DNA of 64,000 nucleotides from Lactobacillus sp. (GCF_014803895.1 NZ_JAAVAU010000003.1:41140-105139); one strand, 5' to 3'. Counted from the stretch's first letter, positions 43,601 to 52,613 are shown. Notes: generated by a model not told the origin, from the letters alone. Made by a program: numbers and translations.

Positions 43601-43749
43601 TTTTTCCTCGAAGTTATGAAATAATGAAAAATAATTTGAATATTGGTGATATTTATTTGTTACAGATTCGTACTCAAGCAGATAGATATAATCCAAATAG
43701 ATTGCAGTATTTGCTAAATAATGTGAGGAAAGTAGATTTTAAAGAATAA
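40636..43749 (+). CDS. dnaE: DNA polymerase III alpha subunit (DnaE)
   Basis: The 1037-residue polymerase is the DnaE-type replicase subunit. In Firmicutes it extends primers before handing over to PolC. The polymerase active site is visible in ITGPGRGSAAGSLVSYAL and PDIDLDIPDNRRDEVIKY (about 386-403). Fingers (FNRSHAVAYSKIAFWLAYLK), a tandem HhH region and a C-terminal OB fold follow. The N-terminal PHP domain is present, but its first metal motif reads NISSFS instead of HxHxxYS, and TDH reads TDI, so phosphoesterase activity there is unlikely. Start ATG 40636 has AAGGGGG upstream. Confidence 0.96.
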   Translation: MVAGIQNISSFSILQSPIKIDQLLEQAKERGYSAIGLTDINFTYGLVDFYKKAKKVGIKPLLGMQVSVNGLVDHSRHYNFIVLAKDNIGYGNVLRLSSAINLLTKNGQNNHVIAFENLKKYLEHLVIITPANQHSELRYLATNNPSLGSDYLRKLKQLIPQSSDLFLGVYGHKKQQKYINYVDSLSQQFKLPLVATEDVQYLNPNDQFLKRVLGAISENSHLPDIEELAKQKGSHYLRSVSQLQSEYRSLGIFSALENADKIAHICNVDIEFQDPQLPKFKPNKYSTSKEYLHHLAQEGLAQRFNGQIPENYQKRLDYELSIINQMGFDDYFLIVWDVINFAHSIKIITGPGRGSAAGSLVSYALNITEVDPIKYNLLFERFLNPARQQMPDIDLDIPDNRRDEVIKYMFDKYGMNHVAQILTFSTLSAKQIIRDVSRVFGLNQFESNRWIKALPNNKTKFTLDEAYQNSQDLQFLVNASSFNKLLFATAQHLEGLSRHYSIHAAGLVLTDDSLAQIVGLQAGPLNIPVTQQTKKNVEGLGLLKIDFLGLRNLTILGDTLNLLKSEGINLDPNQIPLNDKWTLELFQKGNTDAIFQFESNGIKQVLRKLHPDNFEDVVAVNALYRPGPMQNIDHFIKRKLGREQVTYPDQSLSEILQPTYGIMVYQEQVMQTAQILAGFSLGEADLLRRAMSKKDLGVIKKEKQKFIDGAVRLGHSKTTAKKVYDYIAQFANYGFNRSHAVAYSKIAFWLAYLKVHYPAAFYTALLNSNLGNRNKVNEYLTLVQEVGIQVQSPSINDSSADFTLKNNKILVGLRAIKGLRNDFVKEITDKKRSYKSLLDFLLDIDDKYLNTDAILNLIKAGAFDHLGQNRQELIDNTPDLIATVKMSGRNQTLFKTLAPDQKVAPEPTTDQKVEWEVEAMGFATTKNPLIAVQKYAKRFNAKKLNEFEFNENGIGVGKLIKLRKITTKNETEMAFAVFADSTSQQEFTIFPRSYEIMKNNLNIGDIYLLQIRTQADRYNPNRLQYLLNNVRKVDFKE

Positions 43750-43793
43750 TTTCAAAAAAAGCTTTTCATTATAAAAATCATAAATCACGGCAT

Positions 43794-43807
43794 TGAAACC
43801 GGAAACA
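43794..43807 (+). promoter_or_regulatory. Candidate cre (CcpA-binding) site upstream of pfkA
   Basis: TGAAACCGGAAACA matches the cre consensus TGNAARCGNWWWCA at all but one position (C where R is expected) and has A/T flanks. It lies 121 bases before pfkA, where catabolite activation of glycolysis genes would act. Confidence 0.55.
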
Positions 43808-43928
43808 ATTTTTACGGAAGAAAAAATACTTAGAAAAATAGGCTTTTTAGACAAGACAATAGTTAGAAAAAATGTTAATATTGAAGCGATGTGAGTATTA
43901 AACTCAGAAAAATCGCAGAGGTGAATTC

Positions 43929-44888
43929 ATGAAACGGATTGGTATTTTAACTAGTGGTGGGGATGCCCCAGGCATGAACGCTGCTATCAGAGCTGTTACC
44001 CGGACAGCTTTGGCAAATAACATTGAAGTTTTCGGAATTCATTATGGTTTTGCTGGTCTTGTGGCTGGTGATATTTTCCAAATGACTTCCGAAACTGTTG
44101 CGGATAAAATTGGCCGCGGCGGTACGTTTCTTTACTCAGCTCGTTTCCCAGAGTTTGCAGAAGAAGAAACTCAGCTTAAAGGAATCGAACAATTAAAGAA
44201 GCACGGTATTGACGCTTTAGTTGTTATTGGTGGGGACGGCTCTTACCACGGAGCATTAAGATTAACTGAACATGGTTACAATGCTATTGGTTTACCAGGT
44301 TCTATTGATAATGATATCCCATATACTGATTACACTATTGGTTTCGATACTGCATGCAATACTGCAATGGATGCCATTGACAAGATTCGTGACACTGCAA
44401 CTAGCCACCAACGTGTGTTTATTGTAAATGTTATGGGTCGTGACTGTGGTGATATTGCACTTCATGCTGGTGTTGCAACTGGTGCAGACGCTATCGTTAT
44501 TCCAGAAGAAAAATATGATATTAAAGAAATTGCTGAAACCTTGAAGCAAGGATTTGCTAATGGTAAAAAGCACGGTCTTGTAGTTTTAGCCGAAGGTGTA
44601 ATGGACGCTGAAGAATTCAAGAACGAACTTTTGAAATACGGTGATTTCGATGCTCGTGCAAATGTTTTAGGACATATGCAACGTGGTGGTAGTCCAACTG
44701 TTCGTGATCGCGTCTTAGCAAGCAAGATGGGTGCTTATGCTGTTAAATTGTTGCTTGAAGGTAAAGGCGGTTTAGCTGTCGGTATCGAAAACAACAAACT
44801 TGAATCTCATAACATGCTTGATTTGTTTGATGCAAAACACCACGGTGATTACTCATTATACTCATTAAACAAAGACTTAGCTAAGTAG
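43929..44888 (+). CDS. pfkA: 6-phosphofructokinase
   Basis: The 319-residue ATP-dependent enzyme converts fructose 6-phosphate to fructose 1,6-bisphosphate. It has [19 protein letters not shown] at the start (ATP loop), GGDGSYHGA, the catalytic [20 protein letters not shown], and [10 protein letters not shown]. The length is exactly that of bacterial PfkA. Codon use is that of a highly expressed gene. AGAGGTG precedes the ATG. pyk follows after 38 bases, forming the classical pfk-pyk operon. Confidence 0.98.
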   Translation: MKRIGILTSGGDAPGMNAAIRAVTRTALANNIEVFGIHYGFAGLVAGDIFQMTSETVADKIGRGGTFLYSARFPEFAEEETQLKGIEQLKKHGIDALVVIGGDGSYHGALRLTEHGYNAIGLPGSIDNDIPYTDYTIGFDTACNTAMDAIDKIRDTATSHQRVFIVNVMGRDCGDIALHAGVATGADAIVIPEEKYDIKEIAETLKQGFANGKKHGLVVLAEGVMDAEEFKNELLKYGDFDARANVLGHMQRGGSPTVRDRVLASKMGAYAVKLLLEGKGGLAVGIENNKLESHNMLDLFDAKHHGDYSLYSLNKDLAK

Positions 44889-44926
44889 TTTTTGATTTTT
44901 AGATTTTTTATAGGAGATTTTTTCAA

Positions 44927-46696
44927 ATGAAGAAAACTAAGATTGTTAGTACTTTAGGACCAGCTTCAAATAGTATTGAAACTATTACTAAATTAGCACA
45001 AGCTGGTGCAAATGTTTTCCGTTTCAACTTCTCACACGGTGACCATGCAGAACATAAAGAACGTATGGACATGGTTCGCAAGGTTGAAAAAGATACAGGT
45101 ATGTTACTCGGTATTTTACTTGATACTAAGGGTGCTGAAATCAGAACTACAGCTCAAAAAGACGGCAAGTTCACTATTCACACTGGCGATACTATTAGAA
45201 TTTCTATGGATGCAACCAAGGAAGGTGACAAGGACAAGATCTACGTTACTTACCCAGGTTTATACGAAGATACTAAAAAAGGCGGCCACGTATTAATCGA
45301 TGATGGTTTGGTTGACTTAGTTATCGTTGACAAAGATGATGCTAACAAAGAACTTATTTGTGAAGCTCAAAACACTGGTCTTATTGGTTCTAAGAAGGGT
45401 GTTAACGCACCAGGTGTTGAAATTCGCCTTCCAGGTATCACTGAAAAAGATACTGAAGACATTAAGTTTGGTTTAAGCGAAGGTATTAACTTCATCGCAG
45501 CTTCATTTGTACGTAAAGCTCAAGACGTATTAGATATCCGTGAATTGCTTGAAGAAGCTCACTGTGAATATGTAAAGATCTTCCCTAAGATTGAATCACA
45601 AGAAGGTATTGACAACCTTGAAGAAATCTTAAAGGTTTCAGATGGTATTATGATTGCTCGTGGTGACATGGGTGTTGAAATTCCATTTATGAACGTACCA
45701 TTTGTACAAAAAGATATTATCAGAAAGTGTAATGCTTTAGGTAAGCCAGTTATTACTGCTACTCAAATGCTTGACTCTATGCAAGAAAACCCACGTCCAA
45801 CTCGTGCTGAAGTTACTGACGTTACTAACGCTGTATTGGATGGTACTGACGCAACTATGCTTTCTGGTGAATCAGCAAACGGTCTTTACCCAGTTGAATC
45901 TGTAAAGGCTATGGCTGAAATTGATATGCGTACTGAAAAGCAACTTGCTGAACGTAACACTTTAGCTCTTCAAAGATTTGAAGAATACCAAGGTTCTAAC
46001 GTAACTGAAGCTATTGGTGAATCAGTTGTAAGAAGTGCTGAAGAATTAGGTGTAAAGACTATTATTACTGTAACTGAATCTGGTTACACTGCACGTATGA
46101 TTTCTAAGTACCGTCCTAACGCAAACATCATTGCTATGACTTTTGATGAAAAAGTACAACACTCCTTAGCTGTTGTTTGGGGTGTTAAGCCAATGCTTGT
46201 TGAAAAGCCTAAGACTACTGAAGAAACTTTTGCTAAGGCTGCAGAATTAGCAAAAGAAACTGGTCTTGCAAAAGATGGTGACTTGGTAATTATCGTTGCT
46301 GGTGTTCCATTGGGTGAAACTGGTACTACTAACTTGATGAAGTTACAATTGATTGGTACTCAACTTGTTAAAGGTTTAGGTGTTGGTGATCAATCAGTTA
46401 TCGGTACTGCTGCAGTTGCAACTTCTGCTGAAGAAGCAAACGAAAAGGTAAAAGATGGTGACATCTTAGTTGCTAAGACTACTGATAAGGACTACTTACC
46501 AGCAATCAAGAAGGCTTCTGGTATGGTAGTTGAAGCTTCTGGTTTAACTAGTCACGCAGCTGTTGTTGGTCTTTCACTTGGTATTCCAGTTATTGTTGGT
46601 GCTACTGATGCAACTTCAAAGATCAAAGATGGTTCTAAGATCACTCTTGATGCACACCGTGGTGCTGTTTACCAAGGCGAAGCAACTAATCTTTAA
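44927..46696 (+). CDS. pyk: Pyruvate kinase with C-terminal PEP-utiliser-type domain
   Basis: The 589-residue enzyme forms pyruvate and ATP from phosphoenolpyruvate. It begins MKKTKIVSTLGPASNSIETI and has FNFSHGDHAEH, the active-site segment IFPKIESQEGIDNLEEILKV and ARGDMGVEIP. The extra ~110 residues at the end (about 475-589, with the conserved ASGLTSHAAVVGLSLGIPVI block) form the domain related to the phosphohistidine domain of PEP synthase, common in Bacilli. Strong codon bias indicates high expression. It is cotranscribed with pfkA. Confidence 0.98.
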   Translation: MKKTKIVSTLGPASNSIETITKLAQAGANVFRFNFSHGDHAEHKERMDMVRKVEKDTGMLLGILLDTKGAEIRTTAQKDGKFTIHTGDTIRISMDATKEGDKDKIYVTYPGLYEDTKKGGHVLIDDGLVDLVIVDKDDANKELICEAQNTGLIGSKKGVNAPGVEIRLPGITEKDTEDIKFGLSEGINFIAASFVRKAQDVLDIRELLEEAHCEYVKIFPKIESQEGIDNLEEILKVSDGIMIARGDMGVEIPFMNVPFVQKDIIRKCNALGKPVITATQMLDSMQENPRPTRAEVTDVTNAVLDGTDATMLSGESANGLYPVESVKAMAEIDMRTEKQLAERNTLALQRFEEYQGSNVTEAIGESVVRSAEELGVKTIITVTESGYTARMISKYRPNANIIAMTFDEKVQHSLAVVWGVKPMLVEKPKTTEETFAKAAELAKETGLAKDGDLVIIVAGVPLGETGTTNLMKLQLIGTQLVKGLGVGDQSVIGTAAVATSAEEANEKVKDGDILVAKTTDKDYLPAIKKASGMVVEASGLTSHAAVVGLSLGIPVIVGATDATSKIKDGSKITLDAHRGAVYQGEATNL

Positions 46697-46729
46697 TCTG
46701 TGAGTTAGATTAAGTAAATAATTTTATGT

Positions 46730-46769
46730 AAAATAGTCAGTCGTTAAGGCTGGCTATTTTATTTTTTTC
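46730..46769 (+). terminator. Terminator of pfkA-pyk
   Basis: A perfect 13-bp stem (AAAATAGTCAGTC with GGCTGGCTATTTT, two G-U pairs), loop GTTAA, then a T-rich run. Confidence 0.88.
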
Positions 46770-46834
46770 TTTTTTACTTTATACTAAGTATTGATTAGAT
46801 AATTATTCAAATCAATTAGAATAGAGGACTTTAT

Positions 46835-47725
46835 ATGTTAGGTGAAATTACTAAGGGTAAAGTTACAGATGAAAATGAAGAAGCTTACTATGTTCAAGTT
46901 GATGGTGTAACTTTTGAGCTTAAAAAAATTGAAGTTACCCAAGATGAACCAATTAAACTTGGTGACACAATTCAAGGTTTTATTTATGAAAATAAAGATA
47001 AAAAAAGGGAAATGACCCAATTTTATCCATTTGCACAAAGAGACCAATATGGATGGGGAACGGTTACTGAAGTCAGAAGAGATTTAGGGGTTTTTGTTGA
47101 TATTGGGTTGAATGATAAAGATATGGTAATTTCTTTAGATGATCTTCCAGAAGATAGAAATCGCTGGCCTAGAAAAGACGACCGCTTGCTCGTATGTCTT
47201 GAGACCGATGAAAAAAATCGTATTTGGGCAAAGATGGCTGGAGAAGATGTCTTTGAACAATTAGCTGCTAATTTTCCAAGTAATCTTAACAACAAAAATT
47301 TAGTAGGTACAGTTTACAATAACTATGAAGTTGGTTCGTTTGTTTTGACAGACCAATATTATTTGGCATTTGTTCATAACTCACAAATGTATAGACCACT
47401 TCGGTTAGGTGAAAAAGTTAAAGCACGTGTGATTGGTGTTAGTCAATATGGACGTTTAAATTTGAGTGTATTACCGCGTGGATTTGAAGAAATTGATGAT
47501 GATGCACAGATGATTTTGATGAGTTTGAGACGTGAACAAACTAAGACTTTACCATTTTATGATAAGAGTGATGCTGCTGATATTAAAACACACTTTGGTA
47601 TTTCTAAATCAGCATTCAAAAGAGCTTTAGGTCATCTGTTAAAAGATAATCTAATTACTGAAGATAAAGATGCAGGTACTATCTCGTTAGTAGAAAACAA
47701 TGAAACAGATGAAAATGAAAGATAG
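46835..47725 (+). CDS. cvfB: CvfB-type S1-domain RNA-binding protein
   Basis: The 296-residue protein has three S1-like beta-barrels (about 1-65, 66-140, 145-215) and a C-terminal winged helix (KTHFGISKSAFKRALGHLLK), the arrangement of CvfB/YitL. WGTVTEVRRDLGVFVDIGLN is the clearest S1 segment. CvfB regulates virulence or stress genes at the RNA level in staphylococci; here the role is probably general RNA binding. Its 3' end overlaps the start of xerD. Confidence 0.9.
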   Translation: MLGEITKGKVTDENEEAYYVQVDGVTFELKKIEVTQDEPIKLGDTIQGFIYENKDKKREMTQFYPFAQRDQYGWGTVTEVRRDLGVFVDIGLNDKDMVISLDDLPEDRNRWPRKDDRLLVCLETDEKNRIWAKMAGEDVFEQLAANFPSNLNNKNLVGTVYNNYEVGSFVLTDQYYLAFVHNSQMYRPLRLGEKVKARVIGVSQYGRLNLSVLPRGFEEIDDDAQMILMSLRREQTKTLPFYDKSDAADIKTHFGISKSAFKRALGHLLKDNLITEDKDAGTISLVENNETDENER

Positions 47726-48605
47726 TCTTGAAGATTATCTTAGATTTGCCCAAGTTGAACGGGGTTTGAGCAATAATACGATTAGTTCTTATCGACAAGA
47801 TTTAGTTGAATATTTAACATTTTTGGAAAAAGAAAAACAGGGTACATGGGAAGTAGATGCTTATGTAGTCGATAGTTTTTTAGCAAATCAAAGAGATTTA
47901 GGCAAGGCAACTACCTCAATTACCAGAATGATTTCTAGTTTGCGTAGATTTTACAAATGGTTACTACGTAATGATATTATTATGCGTGATCCCCTCATTA
48001 AGATTGATTCACCCAAAAAAGAACGTCATTTACCAGTAGCATTAAGTCACAAAGAACTAAATAATTTACTTAGTGCACCAGATATATCTAAACCATTAGG
48101 TTTACGTGATAGGGCTATTTTAGAAGTTTTATATGCAACGGGAATCCGAGTTAGTGAACTGATTTCCCTTAAAGAAAGTGATTTTCATGAAGAATTAAAT
48201 TTAATTCGCGTTTTAGGAAAGGGCTCAAAAGAACGATTAGTTCCAATTACTAATATCGCGCTTTCTTGGGTTAAAAAATATCAAAAAGATGTTAGAGATT
48301 CACAAATTTTAAAAAGGGGCAAATACACTGATTACATATTTTTGAATGCGCATGGTGGTCCTTTGACGAGACAGGCTATCTGGCAAATGATAAAAAAATA
48401 TTGTCAAGAGGTAAGTATTACTAAAAACGTTACACCGCACACTTTACGTCATACTTTTGCTACTCATTTATTAGAAAATGGGGCTGATTTACGGGTAGTA
48501 CAAGAAATACTTGGGCATAGTGATATTAGTACAACACAGATATATACTAATTTAACGCAGAAACATATTTTGGAGGTATATAAGCAAGCGCATCCGCGCA
48601 TATAG
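47715..48605 (+). CDS. xerD: Site-specific tyrosine recombinase XerD
   Basis: The 296-residue recombinase resolves chromosome dimers at dif together with XerC. I start at ATG 47715 (MKDSLEDYLRFAQVERGLSN), which gives the family's usual length; in-frame ATGs at 47700 and 47709 also exist. Catalytic residues are all present: GIRVSELISL (Arg), GKGSKER (Lys), HTLRHTFATHLL (His, Arg), LGHSDISTTQIYT (His, Tyr). It overlaps cvfB and leads the xerD-ribT-scpA-scpB-rluB block, typical of lactobacilli. Confidence 0.93.
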   Translation: MKDSLEDYLRFAQVERGLSNNTISSYRQDLVEYLTFLEKEKQGTWEVDAYVVDSFLANQRDLGKATTSITRMISSLRRFYKWLLRNDIIMRDPLIKIDSPKKERHLPVALSHKELNNLLSAPDISKPLGLRDRAILEVLYATGIRVSELISLKESDFHEELNLIRVLGKGSKERLVPITNIALSWVKKYQKDVRDSQILKRGKYTDYIFLNAHGGPLTRQAIWQMIKKYCQEVSITKNVTPHTLRHTFATHLLENGADLRVVQEILGHSDISTTQIYTNLTQKHILEVYKQAHPRI

Positions 48606-48614
48606 CTAAGGATT

Positions 48615-48986
48615 ATGTTGAGCAAATATAAAAAAGATTATGAAAAAACCGTTATGGGTTATTTGTCTTATCTAGATGATTTTAAAAATCTTGAAAACTT
48701 AAAAGAAGAGATGCAGCTGTATACTACTTTAGACGACGAGAATGATCAATTTGAGGTTCTACTTTTCAGTGGTAAAAATCAAGATATTCGTGGTCTTGTT
48801 GGGGTTCAGTCTGGGCCAGGTTGTATCGTAATTAGGTATTTGTCGTTAGATCCTGGTTACCGGAATGATGAGACTAGAAGAATGATAATGCATGAGCTAA
48901 AACAATATTATCCTAAGCAAAAAATTGCAACTTTGCCAGACTATACTTACTTATTGCCCTTTTTACGTGAGGAGAATAATGAATGA
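48615..48986 (+). CDS. ribT: RibT-like protein (GNAT-related)
   Basis: The 123-residue protein resembles RibT, which lies in the riboflavin operon of Bacillus and next to scpA in lactobacilli. The visible core is VLLFSGKNQDIRGLVGVQSG and IRYLSLDPGYRNDETRRMIM, as in acetyltransferase-type folds. No riboflavin synthesis genes lie here, which agrees with dependence on the RibU transporter further on. The stop overlaps the scpA start (ATGA). Confidence 0.8.
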   Translation: MLSKYKKDYEKTVMGYLSYLDDFKNLENLKEEMQLYTTLDDENDQFEVLLFSGKNQDIRGLVGVQSGPGCIVIRYLSLDPGYRNDETRRMIMHELKQYYPKQKIATLPDYTYLLPFLREENNE

Positions 48987-49723
48987 CGGAAAAAGATGAT
49001 TTAACTTTAAATTTACCTAATTTTTCTGGTCCTTTAGATTTACTTCTTCACTTAATTCGTTCGCAAGCAATTGATATTTATGATATTCCAATAGCTAAGA
49101 TTACTGGGCAGTACTTGGATCATTTAGCTAAATGGCAAAAACTAGACTTACAAATAGCGGGAGAATATTTTGTAATGGCTTCAACTTTACTTAGAATAAA
49201 ATCACAGTATTTATTACCAAAGAATGATTTTATTGAGCCGGAAGATCAACCAGAGGATCCTCGAGAAGAGTTAGTTGAGCAGTTAGTTCAGTATTCTATT
49301 TTTCAAAAAATTTCTATATATTTAAAACAAAGAAATGAAGCAGTACCGTTAACTGTAGCTAAAGAACCTTCAGTTGCTAAAGAACATAAAATCAAGCCGT
49401 TGCCATTAGGAGAAATTACTAGTCAGCAATTGGCTACTGCCTTTAATTTAGTAATTCATCGCTATAAATTACGTAATCCTAATTCAGGTGAAATTAAAGT
49501 AGAAGAAGCTTCTATTGAAGAAATGACAGTTGATTTGACAAAAAGGCTTGAGCAAAATAACCAATTAAGTTTTTTTGAATATATACAGGGATTACATACT
49601 ATAGACGAAATTATTAGTTTATTTTTGGCAATATTGGAATTATGTCGTCATCAAAAATTAAGAATTATGCAAAACCAAAGTTTTGGTGATTTGATTTTAG
49701 AAAGGACTACAGATGGCCACTAA
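48983..49723 (+). CDS. scpA: Segregation and condensation protein A (kleisin)
   Basis: The 246-residue kleisin links the SMC ATPase heads with ScpB and helps organise and separate chromosomes. Signatures: [20 protein letters not shown] at the start and [19 protein letters not shown], then the C-terminal winged helix ([27 protein letters not shown]). GAGGAG lies just upstream of the ATG, and the gene overlaps ribT by four bases and scpB by eleven. Confidence 0.96.
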   Translation: MTEKDDLTLNLPNFSGPLDLLLHLIRSQAIDIYDIPIAKITGQYLDHLAKWQKLDLQIAGEYFVMASTLLRIKSQYLLPKNDFIEPEDQPEDPREELVEQLVQYSIFQKISIYLKQRNEAVPLTVAKEPSVAKEHKIKPLPLGEITSQQLATAFNLVIHRYKLRNPNSGEIKVEEASIEEMTVDLTKRLEQNNQLSFFEYIQGLHTIDEIISLFLAILELCRHQKLRIMQNQSFGDLILERTTDGH

Positions 49724-50291
49724 GGAAGCACAACTTCAAGCATTACTGTATGCCGCAGGTGATAATGGTATGGATAGAGATGTTTTAGGTGGAGTTTTAG
49801 AACTTAGTCCAGATGAATTAATATCGGTTATTAATAACCTTAAAAATAAGCTTGAAGAAGATAATTATAGCGGTTTACGGCTAGTAACTATCAATCAAAC
49901 CTATAAGTTGATTACCAGTCCAGAATGTGGCGATGTAATTAGTGAATTTTTTCAAAAAGATTTATCTAAAAATCTTAGTCAATCTGCTTTAGAAATTTTA
50001 GCAATTGTTGCATATCGACAACCTATTACTCGGGTAGAAATCGATGAATTACGTGGTGTAAATTCTTCAGCTGCTCTTCAGACACTTATTTGGCGTGGAT
50101 TAATAAAAATTAATGGAAAAAAAGATGTTCCCGGCCGTCCAAATTTATATGTAACAACAGATTATTTTTTACAATATTTCAATTATTCCAGCTTAGCTGA
50201 TATGCCAGTAATTGAAGACTTTGAAGATGATAATAGTGAACCTGTTGATTTATTTGAAAGTAAAGGTCAAGCTGATAAGGATTTAGAATAA
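49713..50291 (+). CDS. scpB: Segregation and condensation protein B
   Basis: The 192-residue partner of ScpA has two winged-helix domains and the family motif [20 protein letters not shown] and [19 protein letters not shown], then [16 protein letters not shown]. The acidic tail is normal. ATG 49713 with AAAGGA upstream lies within scpA, so the two are translationally coupled. Confidence 0.96.
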   Translation: MATKEAQLQALLYAAGDNGMDRDVLGGVLELSPDELISVINNLKNKLEEDNYSGLRLVTINQTYKLITSPECGDVISEFFQKDLSKNLSQSALEILAIVAYRQPITRVEIDELRGVNSSAALQTLIWRGLIKINGKKDVPGRPNLYVTTDYFLQYFNYSSLADMPVIEDFEDDNSEPVDLFESKGQADKDLE

Positions 50292-50302
50292 GGGAGGATA
50301 TT

Positions 50303-51019
50303 ATGGCAGAACGTTTACAAAAAGTTATTGCGCAGGCTGGTGTAGCCTCAAGGCGAAAGGCCGAAAAAATGATTATTGCCGGACAAGTAAAGGTTAATGG
50401 TCAAAAAGTAACAGAATTAGGTACTAAAGTTGAAGCAAATGATAAGGTGGAAGTGAATGGTGTTCCAATTGAAAGTGAAAGCTTACATACTTATCTGTTT
50501 TATAAACCACGTGGTGTTATTTCTTCAGCTAATGATGATAAAGGTAGAAAGACTGTAGTAGATTATTTTGAAGAAGTGCCATATCGCTTATATCCCGTTG
50601 GACGCTTGGATTATGATACATCAGGGTTACTTTTAATGACCAATGATGGAGAACTTGCTAATAAGTTGATGCACCCTAAAAATGAAGTTCCTAAGGTTTA
50701 TGTTGCCAAAATAAAAGGAACATTAACTCCCGAAGAAATTTATTCTTTAACTCATGGTGTTAGAATCGATGGTAAAAAAACAGCCCCAGCCAAATTAAAG
50801 ATTTTACGCACAGATACTAAGAGAAACTTTCAAATTGTACAATTAACAATTCATGAAGGTCACTATCACCAAGTAAAGAGAATGTTCCAAGCTGTTGGTC
50901 ATTTAGTTGATAAGTTGGCTCGGGAAAAGTATGCTTTTTTAGATTTAAGATCACTTACTTCAGGAGAATATCGTGAACTTAGCAATGAAGAAGTTTACAA
51001 ATTAAAACACCTTAATTAG
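50303..51019 (+). CDS. rluB: Ribosomal large subunit pseudouridine synthase B
   Basis: The 238-residue enzyme has an N-terminal S4 RNA-binding domain (ERLQKVIAQAGVASRRKAEK) and the RsuA/RluB catalytic domain with VGRLDYDTSGLLLMTNDGEL, whose aspartate (about residue 103) is the nucleophile. HEGHYHQVKRMFQAVGH is also typical. It modifies 23S rRNA near the peptidyl-transferase region. AGGGAGG precedes the ATG. The gene ends the scp block. Confidence 0.95.
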   Translation: MAERLQKVIAQAGVASRRKAEKMIIAGQVKVNGQKVTELGTKVEANDKVEVNGVPIESESLHTYLFYKPRGVISSANDDKGRKTVVDYFEEVPYRLYPVGRLDYDTSGLLLMTNDGELANKLMHPKNEVPKVYVAKIKGTLTPEEIYSLTHGVRIDGKKTAPAKLKILRTDTKRNFQIVQLTIHEGHYHQVKRMFQAVGHLVDKLAREKYAFLDLRSLTSGEYRELSNEEVYKLKHLN

Positions 51020-51076
51020 AATTAAGTTATAAACAGGTCCGTTAATATGGCGACGGGCCATAGGAGGTAAAGAAAG

Positions 51077-51706
51077 ATGAGTAAAAAGCCTCAAGAAAAG
51101 GGCCCGTATAAGCATTATGAAAGACCAACCACTTCACGAAGTCAAAGATATGCTCGTGAAGAGCGTAAAGATAAAAAAGGACACCCACAAATTTGGGCAG
51201 GTATTATTATTGTGGCAATTATTTTAATTGCCGCTGTCCCAATTTTGGGTGCTAAACTGCATAATAATCAAAGCCAAAATATTGCTGAAAAGAGTGTTCA
51301 ACCAGCTGAAACAAGTAAAAGTACTTCTAAATCTAAAAAAACTACTAAAAAGAAAAAGTCTAAAAAATCTCTTACTCAAAGTAGTTCCTCAATAGATACG
51401 AGTCAGTCAAGCTCAAGCTCTCAGTCTCAAGAAGTTGATACGCAAGAGTCCTCAACTACTGATCAAAGTCAAAGTAGTAGTTCCACTTCTTCTAACTCTT
51501 CAAGTGATTCTGACTATAAAGCTGATAGTAATGGTAATTACACTATTCAAGAGGGCGATACTCTATCAGAAATTGCTAAAGCTAATAATACTACTGTTGA
51601 TGAGTTAATGAAGATTAATGGTATTTCTAAACAAAATAATGTAGTTATCGGTCAAACTATTAAAGTGACAGATGATGATAATAGCAGTAGTAACGATGAA
51701 AACTAG
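51077..51706 (+). CDS. LysM-domain membrane-anchored protein
   Basis: The 209-residue protein has a cytoplasmic basic head (about 1-38), one membrane helix (IWAGIIIVAIILIAAVPILG), and a long S/K/Q-rich linker (about 70-155). A single LysM domain closes it (YTIQEGDTLSEIAKANNTTV and the rest to IGQTIKV). It should bind peptidoglycan from the outside while anchored in the membrane. A similar protein (YpbE) sits near scpAB-rluB in Bacillus. The terminator starts inside its stop codon. Confidence 0.88.
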   Translation: MSKKPQEKGPYKHYERPTTSRSQRYAREERKDKKGHPQIWAGIIIVAIILIAAVPILGAKLHNNQSQNIAEKSVQPAETSKSTSKSKKTTKKKKSKKSLTQSSSSIDTSQSSSSSQSQEVDTQESSTTDQSQSSSSTSSNSSSDSDYKADSNGNYTIQEGDTLSEIAKANNTTVDELMKINGISKQNNVVIGQTIKVTDDDNSSSNDEN

Positions 51707-51726
51707 TCTAAGGACTAGTTTTTTAT
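51700..51726 (+). terminator. Terminator of the LysM gene
   Basis: AAACTAGTC, TAAG, GACTAGTTT, then T run; it overlaps the stop codon. Confidence 0.85.
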
Positions 51727-51775
51727 TTACAAAGATTGTATAATGTACTTATAAAAAGTAATTAAAGAGTAAGTT

Positions 51776-51882
51776 GTCTTCAGGGCATGGTGAAATTCCA
51801 GACCGGCGGTAACAGTCCGCGAGCCTTTGTGCCGAATCAGTGTAATCCTGATACCGATAGTATAGTCTAGATGGAAGAAGAC
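51776..51882 (+). promoter_or_regulatory. FMN riboswitch (RFN element)
   Basis: The conserved RFN segments appear in order: TCTTCAGGGCATGGTGAAATT, CCAGACCGGCGGTAACAGTC, CGCGAGCC, and the closing GATGGAAGAAGA. When FMN is plentiful, the downstream terminator should form and shut off ribU. A TATAAT at 51739-51744 is the likely -10 box. Confidence 0.97.
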
Positions 51883-51911
51883 AGACTGATATTTTGAATG
51901 CCATTCATATC

Positions 51912-51945
51912 GAGGTCTGTTGCTGAAGCAACGGACCTCTATTTT
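51912..51945 (+). terminator. Riboswitch-controlled terminator before ribU
   Basis: GAGGTCTGTTGC, TGAA, GCAACGGACCTC, then TATTTTT; a 12-bp stem between the RFN element and the ribU ribosome site. Confidence 0.9.
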
Positions 51946-51966
51946 TCTTGTGCAGGAGGTTTTAAA

Positions 51967-52560
51967 ATGCAAAGAAAAGAAAATATCAATGGTTATAAAC
52001 TATCGTATTGGGTCAGTTGGGCAATGCTTGGTGCACTGGCATTTTTAATTATGAAAATAGAAATTCCGATTTTACCTGGTTTTGATTATTTAAAAGTAGA
52101 TTTGTCAGATAGCTTGGTTGCTTTAAGCACTTTAGTATTTGGTCCATTTGGTGGGAGTATGATTGCTCTTATTAAGACAATCTGTAATTTAGCATTCTCA
52201 GGCTTTAATCCAATTTCTGCAGTAGGTGACCTTGCAGCTTTACTTGCCTCACTTGCTTATATCTTACCTTTTTACTACATTAGTAAGAAAAATCCTCGTA
52301 AGCTAAGCTATCAAGTTTTAGGTTTAGCAGTGGGTACCATTTGTTTAACAATCATTATGTCATTAGCTAATTATTTTATTTTGATGCCAATGTATATTAC
52401 GATGATGGGTTTTAAGCTGAATTCAACTTTATTGACATATATTTTAACTGTCATTATTCCATTTAACTTAATAAAAGGAGTAATCAACAGTATAATTGTC
52501 ATCCTTTTAGCCAAGGCTTGTTTGCCAACGCTTGATAATTTTGTAAAGAAACATTTCTAA
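51967..52560 (+). CDS. ribU: Riboflavin ECF transporter substrate-binding (S) component
   Basis: The 197-residue membrane protein has about six hydrophobic helices and the RibU features YLKVDLSDSLVALSTLVFGP, then GSMIALIKTICNLAFSG. It needs the shared EcfA-EcfA'-EcfT module, encoded elsewhere. The start is ATG 51967 behind AGGAGG; upstream in-frame codons lie in the terminator. The FMN riboswitch fixes its role in flavin uptake. Confidence 0.95.
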   Translation: MQRKENINGYKLSYWVSWAMLGALAFLIMKIEIPILPGFDYLKVDLSDSLVALSTLVFGPFGGSMIALIKTICNLAFSGFNPISAVGDLAALLASLAYILPFYYISKKNPRKLSYQVLGLAVGTICLTIIMSLANYFILMPMYITMMGFKLNSTLLTYILTVIIPFNLIKGVINSIIVILLAKACLPTLDNFVKKHF

Positions 52561-52573
52561 TCGAATAATAAGT

Positions 52574-52613
52574 AAAACAGGATTATAAAAATAATTCTGT
52601 TTTTTATTTTTTT
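52574..52613 (+). terminator. Terminator of ribU
   Basis: ACAGGATTAT, AAAA, ATAATTCTGT, then a long T-rich run. Confidence 0.85.

Noticed and set aside
51898..51966. Longer N-terminus for ribU
   Set aside because: It would translate the riboswitch terminator; ATG 51967 follows AGGAGG.
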